Under the pieces are notes generated by a model. That model searched no databases, was not told where the DNA came from, and saw only the letters and a program-made list of their open reading frames with translations. Below are positions 1 through 5,796 of a DNA stretch of 5,851 nt, piece after piece. The stretch spans positions 1-5,851 of the forward strand of contig CALARR010000138.1 in assembly GCA_937889015.1 (NCBI GenBank), written 5' to 3'. This DNA is from an uncultured Planctomycetales bacterium. GTDB lineage: Bacteria > Planctomycetota > Planctomycetia > Pirellulales > Thermoguttaceae. Within the stretch, counting starts at the first letter, position 1. Each line of letters starts with the position of its first letter. The translations under genes were made by a program, and so were the position numbers.

Positions 1-658
1 GCGCATGATGCACATGACCTACAACCGCCGCAACATGCTGGGCGACGGCTGCGCCGAACCGGCCAACGCCGGCTTGAGCGATTTCGGCCGCATGGCCGTG
101 GCCGAGATGAACCGCATCGGCATCATCCCCGATCCGGCCCACAGCGGCTGGCAAACCAGCCTGGAAACGGCCCAGGTCTCCGAGCGCCCGATCATGATCA
201 GCCACTCGGTGTGCGATGCCCTGAACCATCACTGCCGGGCCAAGCCGGACAACGTCATCAAGGCGGTGTGCGACAAGGGCGGGGTGATGGGGATTTGCCT
301 CATCGGCGGCTTCCTGGGCGGATCGGGCGACATCGCCGCGGTGCTCGACCACATCGACTATGTCGTCAAGCGGTTCGGGCCGGACCACGCGGCGATCGGC
401 ATGGATATCGGCTACTCCTGCCGCTGGCCCGACGAAGCGAAGAAGGCTACGACCGTTCCGCGCGGCCGTGCGCGGTGGGAGAACTTCTGGCCCAAGGATT
501 CGCGCACCGGCCGTTCGCACCCCAGCCTGGCCTGGACCAACTGGCCCATGCTCACCGTGGGCATGGTGCAGCGCGGCTACTCCGACCAGGACATCCAGAA
601 GATCCTCGGCGGCAACGTGCTGCGCGTGGCGCGAGAGACCTGGAAGGCCGTCGGCTGA
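1..658 (+). CDS. Membrane (renal-type) dipeptidase, peptidase M19 family, 5'-truncated by window edge
   Basis: Zinc-dependent M19 dipeptidases hydrolyse dipeptides, including L-D and D-amino-acid-containing ones. The frame is open from the first bases and ends at TGA 656-658. The visible ATG at 5 is internal, because the protein starts mid-domain at the family's TYN..N..GDG segment. Counting from that ATG, residues matching the family pattern are: metal-ligand His46 in DPAHSG (family DLSH), metal-ligand His67 in ISHS, substrate-binding Arg78 in HHCRAKPD, Asp134 in GMDIG (family GsDfDG), and the C-terminal signature LGGNVLRV at 201-208. The N-terminal HxD and the bridging Glu lie upstream of the window, so roughly 45% of the protein is missing here. 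An insertion-like polar stretch (about residues 138-175) follows the catalytic Asp. The AGE epimerase follows on the same strand after 210 bp. Family assignment is firm; the substrate is unknown, and any export signal would be outside the window. Confidence 0.9.
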   Translation, partial: RMMHMTYNRRNMLGDGCAEPANAGLSDFGRMAVAEMNRIGIIPDPAHSGWQTSLETAQVSERPIMISHSVCDALNHHCRAKPDNVIKAVCDKGGVMGICLIGGFLGGSGDIAAVLDHIDYVVKRFGPDHAAIGMDIGYSCRWPDEAKKATTVPRGRARWENFWPKDSRTGRSHPSLAWTNWPMLTVGMVQRGYSDQDIQKILGGNVLRVARETWKAVG

Positions 659-727
659 ACCGGAAGACCCCAGCGTAGAAGGGCGCATCGCGCATGACGA
701 AGGACGCCGCCGCGCAACCCAGTTGAG

Positions 728-855
728 TTTCTGCCGAAAGCCCACGCCGGGTCATCCTGAGCGCAGCGAAGGATCTCGGTTGCCCCGGCGACACAGGAGA
801 TTCTTCGCTGCGCTTCTCAGAATAACAGAGATCCAGGCCGCCTTCCCCAACAGAG
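728..855. repeat. Palindromic dispersed repeat, copy 1 (between dipeptidase and epimerase genes)
   Basis: This is an imperfect palindrome of about 125 bp. The left inner arm is 751-776 (GTCATCCTGA followed by GCGCAGCGAAGGATCT). The right inner arm is 798-827, reading AGATTCTTCGCTGCGC then TTCTCAGAATAAC, which pairs with the left arm apart from a 3-nt insertion and substitutions. The outer flanks are also loosely complementary: CTGCCGAAAGCC at 731-742 against GGCCGCCTTCCCCAACAG at 836-853. A second copy lies at 2218-2333. Positions 736-778 match 2227-2269 at 40 of 43 bases, and 832-854 match 2309-2331 at 20 of 23. The inner arms resemble a repeat seen, from memory, in intergenic regions of many bacterial genomes. 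It may fold as a terminator-like hairpin for the dipeptidase transcript, but no U-tract follows it. Confidence 0.82.
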
Positions 856-868
856 ACTGTGAAGAACC

Positions 869-2215
869 ATGCGACGCCGTGAATTCCTGCACACGGCCTT
901 GGCCGCTGCGCCTGCTTTGCTGCCCGCGCGTATGGCCTTTGCCGCCGATCCCGTGCGCCAGCCCATTGACGTTGACTGGCCGCGTCTAGCGGCGCGGCCC
1001 GAGAAATTGGCCGGCATGACGCTCCCGGAGCTACTGGCCGACTATCGCCGGCGGCTGTTTGAGCAGTATTTGCCCTTCTGGGACAAAGGCGGCTACGACC
1101 GCCAGCGGGGCGGTTTTCTCTGCGAACTGAACGACGACGGCTCGGTGGCCGCCGACGAGAAGTTCATCTGGTACCAGGGGCGCGCGATCTGGATCTACGC
1201 CTTCCTCTACAACGAATTCGGCCGCGACGCGCGCTGGCTGGAAATTGCGCGCCGCACGCGCGACTTCATGCTCAAGCACATGTATGCCGGCGAGGGGCGC
1301 TGGTTCGAGAAGGTCCGCGCCGACGGCCAGCTCATCGAGGGCCTGGGACGCAACGTCTATGGCTGGCTGTTCGCCGCGGCCGGATTGGGCGAGTACTATC
1401 TGTCCACCGGAAACGAAGAGGATTGGGCCCTGGCCAGGCAATCGATCCTGGCCGCCATGCAGGCCTACGACGCGCCGACCTACTGCGATACGCACACCAC
1501 GCTGCACACGGGCCTGGACATTCCCTCAGAGGGGCTGCGATCCCAGGGCCACTCGATGGTCCTCATCGGCCTGCTCACCCGGCTTCTGGCGCGGCGGCCG
1601 GACGCGCGGTTGGAAGAACTGGCCGTGCAGCACGCCGACTGCATCCTGAACCGCTTCTGGAATCCGGACTACGGCATCCAGAACGAGTACCTGGGCCACG
1701 ACTACGGCCGCCTGAAGGGCGCGGCCCAGCACATGCTCACCGGCCACTGCGTGGAAGCCCTATGGATGACCATGCACGACGCCTTGCGCCGCAAGGACCA
1801 GTCCGCCGTGGACCTGTGCAAGAATCGCATTCGCCGGCTGCTGGAAATGACCTGGGACCACGTGTTCGAAGGCTTTGGCGACGGCAATTTCTTCGTCTTC
1901 GGGACCGACAAGCAGTCCCGCGGGCCGCAGTTCGAGGTCAAGACCATGTGGGCCCACTGCGAGGCGATGGTCGCCAGCCTGTCGGTCCTGGAAGTGACAG
2001 GCGAAGTTTGGGCCCAGCAGTGGTACGAGCGATTGCGGACCTACACCCTGCGGACCATGCCCGTGACTGAGCACGGCGTCTGGCGTCAGGCCGTGGATCG
2101 CTATGGCAAGGACCTGAAGCGCGTGGGCGTGAGCGCCAATCGCAAGGACAACTTCCACCAGGCACGCTACCAGATGCTGAACATGCTCTGCCTGCAGCGG
2201 ATGCTGGCCCGATAA
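869..2215 (+). CDS. AGE family epimerase/isomerase (N-acylglucosamine 2-epimerase-like) with Tat signal
   Basis: A 448-aa protein of the (alpha/alpha)6-barrel AGE family, whose members epimerise or isomerise sugars such as N-acylglucosamine, cellobiose or mannose at C2. The start at 869 is set by the twin-arginine signal immediately after it: R3-R4-E-F-L, then a hydrophobic Ala/Leu stretch and a likely cleavage site AFA-A at 25/26. The start has no strong ribosome binding site. Family landmarks are the DKGGYDRQRGGF segment (72-83), YQGRAIW with Arg105, SQGHSM with His228, TGHCVEALW with His293 and Glu296, KTMWAHCEA (358-366), and the C-terminal DNFHQARY with His430. His293 and His430 correspond to the catalytic histidine positions of the family. 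The length fits the family plus a signal peptide. Export by Tat implies a periplasmic or extracytoplasmic role, unusual because characterised AGE enzymes are mostly cytoplasmic. Substrate cannot be told from sequence. The gene is bracketed by two repeat copies and converges on the lyase gene. Confidence 0.9.
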   Translation: MRRREFLHTALAAAPALLPARMAFAADPVRQPIDVDWPRLAARPEKLAGMTLPELLADYRRRLFEQYLPFWDKGGYDRQRGGFLCELNDDGSVAADEKFIWYQGRAIWIYAFLYNEFGRDARWLEIARRTRDFMLKHMYAGEGRWFEKVRADGQLIEGLGRNVYGWLFAAAGLGEYYLSTGNEEDWALARQSILAAMQAYDAPTYCDTHTTLHTGLDIPSEGLRSQGHSMVLIGLLTRLLARRPDARLEELAVQHADCILNRFWNPDYGIQNEYLGHDYGRLKGAAQHMLTGHCVEALWMTMHDALRRKDQSAVDLCKNRIRRLLEMTWDHVFEGFGDGNFFVFGTDKQSRGPQFEVKTMWAHCEAMVASLSVLEVTGEVWAQQWYERLRTYTLRTMPVTEHGVWRQAVDRYGKDLKRVGVSANRKDNFHQARYQMLNMLCLQRMLAR

Positions 2216-2217
2216 TT

Positions 2218-2333
2218 GCCGTTGCGGAAAGCCCACGCCGCGTCATCCTGATCGCCGCGAAGGATCTCGAACCCGGCAGGTGCTTCACTGCGCTCAGAAT
2301 GACCGGCTTCCAGGCGGCCTTCCGCGACAGAAC
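2218..2333. repeat. Palindromic dispersed repeat, copy 2 (between convergent genes)
   Basis: This is a second copy of the palindrome at 728-855, in the same orientation, beginning 3 bases after the epimerase stop codon. The left inner arm is 2242-2267 (GTCATCCTGA, then TCGCCGCGAAGGATCT); the right inner arm is 2281-2303, ending CGCTCAGAATGAC. The outer flanks also pair: TTGCGGAAAGCC at 2222-2233 against GGCCTTCCGCGA at 2316-2327. It lies between two genes transcribed towards each other, so in RNA it would fold as a stem-loop on either strand and could act as a bidirectional transcription or decay barrier. That role is inferred. The 56 bases from here to the lyase stop codon hold nothing recognisable. 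Confidence 0.82.
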
Positions 2334-2389
2334 GCCCATCGGCCGCCGTCTTGCGCCGCAACGGGCCGACCGGAGCACGCGCTGGGCTT

Positions 2390-3250
2390 CTACTCGACCC
2401 CAAAGCGTTGGGCCAGGGCGTACTTCTGCTCCACGCCGATCAGGTCGTTGAACTCCGCGAAGTTCATCTGGGGCGCCCCCGCGCCCTGGGTCGAACCGGT
2501 GGCGTGCAGTCGCGCGTAGACGAGTTCCATGGCCTTGGCGGCCGCGAACAGGCCGGCCAGCGGGTGCAGGATCAGGTGAAAGCCCATGCCGTGCAGTTGC
2601 TCTTTGGACAACAAGGGCGTGCGCCCGCCTTCGATCATGTTGGCCACGTTGGGCGGCGGCGCGCGGCGGCCGATCTCGGCCAATTGCTCCAGCGAGCCGG
2701 GCGCCTCGACGAAACTGGCGTCGGCCCCGGCGGCGCGCGCATCGGAGACCCGGCCGATGGCCTCGTCCATGTCCACGGCGGCCAGGGCGTCGGTGCGCGC
2801 GACGATGAAGAAATCGCGACCGGCCCGGGCCTCGACCGCGGCCCGAATCTTCTGCACGTACTCCTCCCGTTCGATGACCCGTTTGCCGCGCATGTGGCCG
2901 CACTTCTTGGGCCACACCTGGTCCTCCAGGAAACATCCGGCGGCGCCCGCCGCGATCAGCTCCTGCACCGTGCGATAGACGTTCAACGGATTGCCATAGC
3001 CCGTATCGGCATCGACGATGATCGGGATCGACACACTGGTGCAGATTCGCCGCGCGCGCTCGATCATCTCGGTTTGGGTCAGCAACCCCAGGTCCGGCTC
3101 GCCGATGGCCGTGGCGGCCACGCTGTAGCCCGACACGAACCCCATCGGGTAGCCGACGCGTTGGGCAATCAGGGCCGAGAGCGTGTCGAACACGCCCGGA
3201 AAGGCGATGGCTCCGACGTCATCCAAGATCCGCTGTACGCGAGTCGTCAT
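2390..3250 (-). CDS. Isocitrate lyase/PEP mutase superfamily enzyme (methylisocitrate lyase-like)
   Basis: A 286-aa TIM-barrel enzyme of the family that includes methylisocitrate lyase PrpB, 2,3-dimethylmalate lyase, PEP mutase and oxaloacetate decarboxylase; these act on C-C or P-C bonds of 2-hydroxy or 2-oxo acids with Mg2+. Visible residues in order are SGYSVA (40-45), the metal-binding DADTGYGN (80-87), LEDQ (108-111), the loop KKCGH (115-119) with Cys117, VARTDA (150-155), FVEAP (180-184) and NMIEGGRTPLLS (204-215). A Cys in this loop is the catalytic acid of true lyases and is absent from PEP mutase and oxaloacetate decarboxylase, so a lyase is favoured. Automatic annotation might well call it carboxyvinyl-carboxyphosphonate phosphorylmutase. 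The frame stays open far upstream on the minus strand; the start at 3250 is chosen because a strong AGGAAGGA ribosome site sits 7 bases before it and family similarity begins there. No citrate synthase or PrpD neighbour is in the window, so the substrate is uncertain. Confidence 0.92.
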   Translation of the reverse strand: MTTRVQRILDDVGAIAFPGVFDTLSALIAQRVGYPMGFVSGYSVAATAIGEPDLGLLTQTEMIERARRICTSVSIPIIVDADTGYGNPLNVYRTVQELIAAGAAGCFLEDQVWPKKCGHMRGKRVIEREEYVQKIRAAVEARAGRDFFIVARTDALAAVDMDEAIGRVSDARAAGADASFVEAPGSLEQLAEIGRRAPPPNVANMIEGGRTPLLSKEQLHGMGFHLILHPLAGLFAAAKAMELVYARLHATGSTQGAGAPQMNFAEFNDLIGVEQKYALAQRFGVE

Positions 3251-3257
3251 GATACGA

Positions 3258-3265
3258 TCCTTCCT
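3258..3265 (-). promoter_or_regulatory. Ribosome binding site of the lyase gene
   Basis: On the minus strand the sequence reads AGGAAGGA, then 7 bases, then the ATG ending at 3250. This strong Shine-Dalgarno match decides the start codon in a frame that remains open for hundreds of codons upstream. Confidence 0.8.
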
Positions 3266-3329
3266 GCCTGTCCGCGGCACGCGAGGCCCTTTTCCCGCCA
3301 CGCAGAAACCTGGGCGGCGCGGGGTGGCT

Positions 3330-3352
3330 GCAGAACGGCGTGCGCCTTCTGC
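3330..3352 (-). other. Stem-loop in the lyase 5' leader
   Basis: GCAGAA (3330-3335) pairs with TTCTGC (3347-3352), and after one bulged base GGC (3337-3339) pairs with GCC (3344-3346). GGC (3326-3328) and GCC (3355-3357) may extend the stem. If transcription starts near 3363, this hairpin forms almost at the 5' end of the lyase mRNA. There is no U-tract, so it is not an intrinsic terminator. It could stabilise the message or be regulatory; this is inference. Confidence 0.45.
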
Positions 3353-3369
3353 CGGCCTCTGCAGTCCAG

Positions 3370-3398
3370 ATCCTAGCACCACCCCCAACTGGTGACAA
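3370..3398 (-). promoter_or_regulatory. Sigma70-like promoter for the lyase gene
   Basis: On the minus strand: TTGTCA (3398-3393, 5 of 6 against TTGACA), a 17-base spacer, then TAGGAT (3375-3370, 4 of 6 against TATAAT). Predicted transcription start is near 3363, giving a leader of about 110 bases before the ATG. The spacing and orientation suit the lyase gene. This is a consensus match only. Confidence 0.5.
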
Positions 3399-3447
3399 TG
3401 ATTGAGGTCCGCATAGCCAATCACCGTTCCACGGCCGCAGGGGCCCT

Positions 3448-3474
3448 GGATTCCAGACGTACCGGCTGGAATCC
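3448..3474. promoter_or_regulatory. Perfect 9-bp inverted repeat, possible operator
   Basis: GGATTCCAG (3448-3456) and CTGGAATCC (3466-3474) are exact reverse complements separated by 9 bases (ACGTACCGG). The site lies between the -35 boxes of the two divergent promoter candidates: about 50 bp upstream of the lyase -35 and 90 bp upstream of the transketolase -35. That suits a dimeric regulator controlling one or both genes. It has no following T-run, arguing against a terminator. The regulator is unknown and no regulator gene is in the window. Confidence 0.45.
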
Positions 3475-3562
3475 GGACGGAATTGCGATCACTGGCTGCA
3501 CCGGCATCAATAGAGCCGAACACGCTCGGTGCCGCGTGTGCCAGAGGCTTTGCCTGGGACGG

Positions 3563-3591
3563 TTGACGCCTGGCCGACCGTTTCCTACACT
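3563..3591 (+). promoter_or_regulatory. tkt: Sigma70-like promoter for transketolase
   Basis: TTGACG (3563-3568, 5 of 6), a 17-base spacer, then TACACT (3586-3591, 4 of 6). Predicted start of transcription is near 3598, leaving about 109 bases of leader before the preferred ATG at 3707. It lies upstream of all candidate start codons of the gene. Consensus match only. Confidence 0.55.
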
Positions 3592-3613
3592 GGATGGTTT
3601 CTATTCCATGATG

Positions 3614-3652
3614 CCCCAATAGGGGGTGTCGGTGGATCTGTCCCCGCCGGGG
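3614..3652 (+). other. Paired C4/G4 stem-loops in the transketolase leader
   Basis: CCCC-AATA-GGGG (3614-3625) is followed by CCCC-GCC-GGGG (3642-3652). The first C run could also pair with the second G run, and the first G run with the second C run, so alternative folds are possible. The first G run (AGGGGG, 3621-3626) is also 5 bases upstream of an in-frame GTG at 3632, so folding could mask a ribosome site. The stems are short and the functional meaning is speculative. Confidence 0.3.
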
Positions 3653-3706
3653 CTGTGGCCTTTCCCAAAAACTGTTTCTGACTGTACGTCTAACCCCAGA
3701 GCGACT

Positions 3707-5758
3707 ATGTCCGTGGCGACCCCCAAAGCACAGCAGTTGGCAATCAACACCATCCGCACCCTCTCCATGGATGCCGTTCAGGCCGCCAACAGCGGTCACC
3801 CCGGCACGCCCATGGCCCTGGCGCCCATCGGCTACCTGCTGTTCAACGAAGTCCTGCGCTTCGACCCGGACGACGCCGCCTGGCCCAATCGCGACCGGTT
3901 CGTGCTTTCCTGCGGGCATGCTTCGATGCTTCTGTTCTCGATGTTGCACCTGTCGGGCGTGAAGCAACTGGACGACAAGGGCCGTTCGACCGGTTTGCTG
4001 GCCGTTTCGCTGGACGACATCCGCAAGTTCCGGCAGCTCGACAGCCGCTGCCCCGGCCACCCCGAGTATCGTCACACCTCGGGCGTGGAGACGACCACCG
4101 GCCCGCTGGGCCAGGGCGTGGGCAACAGCGTCGGCATGGCCATTGCCTCGCGGTGGCTGGGGGCGACGTACAACCGGCCCGGCTTCGATCTGTTCGACTT
4201 CAACGTCTACGCGCTGTGCAGCGACGGCGACTTGATGGAAGGGGTGGCGGCCGAGGCGGCGTCGTTGGCCGGTCATCTCAAGCTGTCCAATCTGTGCTGG
4301 ATCTACGACGACAACCAGATCACCATCGAAGGCAACACCGATCTGGCCTTCAGCGAAGACGTGGGGCGGCGTTTCGCCGGCTATGGCTGGAATGTGCTGA
4401 AGGTGGACGACGCCAACGACTTGGACGCCTTGCGCCAATCGATCCAGGCGTTCCAGAAGACCACGGATCGGCCCACGCTGGTCATCGTGCGGAGCGTCAT
4501 CGCCTGGGGCGCCCCCAACAAGCAGAACACGGCCGGCGCCCACGGCGCCCCGTTGGGCGAAGACGAGATCCGTCTGGCCAAGGCGGCCTACGGCTGGCCG
4601 GCCGACGAGCATTTCCTCGTTCCCCAGGAGGTCACCGATCTGTTCCGCCAGGGCATCGGTCAGCGCGGAGCGCAGCAGCGCAACGCCTGGCACGCGCTGT
4701 GGGACTCCTATGCTCAGCAGTATCCGGAGCAGGCGCAGCAACTCGAAAGGATGCAGCGCGGCGAGCTGCCCTCGGGCTGGGACGCGGAAATCAAGCCCTT
4801 CCCGGCCGACGCCAAGGGCATGGCCAGCCGTTCTTCGTCGGGCAAGGTGCTCAACCAGATCGCCAAGAAGCTCCCGTGGCTCTTGGGCGGCTCGGCCGAT
4901 CTGGCGCCGTCGAACAACACGCACCTGGCCGACGCCAGCGACTTCTCGGCCACCTGCCCCGGTGGACGGAACTTCCATTTCGGCATTCGCGAGCACGCCA
5001 TGGGCTCGTTGTGCAACGGTCTGGCGCTGTGCGGTCTGCGCCCCTTCGGGGCGACCTTCTTCGTGTTCACCGATTACATGCGGCCGGCGATCCGCCTGGC
5101 CGCGTTGATGGGCCTGCCGGTCGTGTACATCTTCACCCACGACTCGATCGGCGTGGGCGAAGACGGCCCCACGCATCAGCCCGTGGAACACCTGGCCGCC
5201 CTGCGCTGCATTCCCAACCTCGTGGTGCTGCGTCCTGGCGACGCCAACGAGGTGGCCGAGGCCTACAAGGCCGTTCTGAAGCTCGGCAATCGCCCTGCCG
5301 CCTTGGTGCTCACGCGGCAGAACCTGCCCACGCTGGACCGGGCCAGGTTCGCGTCGGCCGAAGGCACCCAGCGCGGCGGTTACGTGCTGGCCGATACGGC
5401 CGGCACGCCGGACATCATCCTGATCGGCACCGGCAGCGAGTTGGCGTTGTGCGTGCAGGCCGGCGAGCAGTTGGCCGCCGAGGGAATCCAGGCGCGCGTC
5501 GTCAGCCTGCCCAGTTGGGAACTGTTCGACGCCCAGCCGGAAGAATACCGGAACGCCGTATTGCCACCGGCGGTCACGGCGCGCGTGGCGGTCGAAGCCG
5601 GTGTCGAGATGGGCTGGCAGAAGTACCTGGGACCGCAGGGCCGTTTTGTGGGCATGCGCGGTTTCGGCGCGTCGGGCCCGTTCGGCACGCTGATGAAGCA
5701 CTTCGGCATCACGGCCGCCAACGTCGCCGCCCAGGCCAAGTCGCTGCTGGGCCGGTAG
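3707..5758 (+). CDS. tkt: Transketolase
   Basis: Thiamine diphosphate-dependent transketolase of the pentose phosphate pathway, moving two-carbon ketol units between sugar phosphates in the cytoplasm. In the 683-aa product, conserved histidines sit at His31 (SGHPG), His71 (CGHAS), His118 (PGHPE), His279 (GAHGAP) and His490 (GPTHQP). The ThDP-binding motif runs from SDGDLMEG (172-179) to DDN (201-203), the activating Glu429 lies in IREHAMG, and the pyrimidine domain continues with TDYMRPAIRL (455-464). Order and length match a full single-chain enzyme (E. coli TktA is 663 aa). The ATG at 3707 is preferred because family similarity starts within a few residues (QQLAINTIRTLSMDA). In-frame GTG codons at 3626 and 3632 would add 27 or 25 residues; the one at 3632 has a better ribosome site (AGGGGG) than 3707. 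The gene is divergent from the lyase and has its own promoter candidate. All catalytic residues checked are present and nothing suggests decay. Confidence 0.97.
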   Translation: MSVATPKAQQLAINTIRTLSMDAVQAANSGHPGTPMALAPIGYLLFNEVLRFDPDDAAWPNRDRFVLSCGHASMLLFSMLHLSGVKQLDDKGRSTGLLAVSLDDIRKFRQLDSRCPGHPEYRHTSGVETTTGPLGQGVGNSVGMAIASRWLGATYNRPGFDLFDFNVYALCSDGDLMEGVAAEAASLAGHLKLSNLCWIYDDNQITIEGNTDLAFSEDVGRRFAGYGWNVLKVDDANDLDALRQSIQAFQKTTDRPTLVIVRSVIAWGAPNKQNTAGAHGAPLGEDEIRLAKAAYGWPADEHFLVPQEVTDLFRQGIGQRGAQQRNAWHALWDSYAQQYPEQAQQLERMQRGELPSGWDAEIKPFPADAKGMASRSSSGKVLNQIAKKLPWLLGGSADLAPSNNTHLADASDFSATCPGGRNFHFGIREHAMGSLCNGLALCGLRPFGATFFVFTDYMRPAIRLAALMGLPVVYIFTHDSIGVGEDGPTHQPVEHLAALRCIPNLVVLRPGDANEVAEAYKAVLKLGNRPAALVLTRQNLPTLDRARFASAEGTQRGGYVLADTAGTPDIILIGTGSELALCVQAGEQLAAEGIQARVVSLPSWELFDAQPEEYRNAVLPPAVTARVAVEAGVEMGWQKYLGPQGRFVGMRGFGASGPFGTLMKHFGITAANVAAQAKSLLGR

Positions 5759-5796
5759 ACGTGGCCGGGCGCGGCGAGTCGCTACCGCTTCGGCCT

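Larger units (their letters stand above)
3251..3706. other. Divergent intergenic control region, 456 bp, no convincing gene
   Basis: This region separates the start of the minus-strand lyase from the preferred start of the transketolase. It holds a promoter-like pair for each direction, a perfect inverted repeat between them and stem-loops in each leader, listed separately. A 76-codon plus-strand frame (3392-3622, GTG start) crosses it, but that frame has no ribosome site, no recognisable domain, and overlaps the promoters, so it is not called as a gene. Confidence 0.7.

Noticed and set aside
728..855. A CRISPR-like or insertion-sequence interpretation of the dispersed repeats
   Set aside because: There are only two copies 1.5 kb apart with a whole gene between them, no regular spacers, no Cas genes, no transposase frame and no visible target-site duplications.
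1031..1507. A 158-codon minus-strand frame antisense to the epimerase
   Set aside because: Composition shadow of a GC-rich coding gene; it has no domain, no ribosome site and no neighbours on that strand.
2351..3376. A 341-codon plus-strand frame opposite the lyase gene
   Set aside because: In-phase antisense shadow of the lyase, which has the full set of superfamily motifs on the other strand.
3392..3622. A 76-codon plus-strand frame in the divergent intergenic region, with a Cys-rich CRVCQRLC segment
   Set aside because: No ribosome site, no family resemblance, and it overlaps both the inverted repeat and the transketolase promoter. The three cysteines are not arranged as a known metal-binding knuckle.
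5759..5796. Possible intrinsic terminator after transketolase (GC-rich bases with GCGA-G-TCGC)
   Set aside because: The symmetric part leaves a one-base loop, which cannot fold, and no T-run follows.
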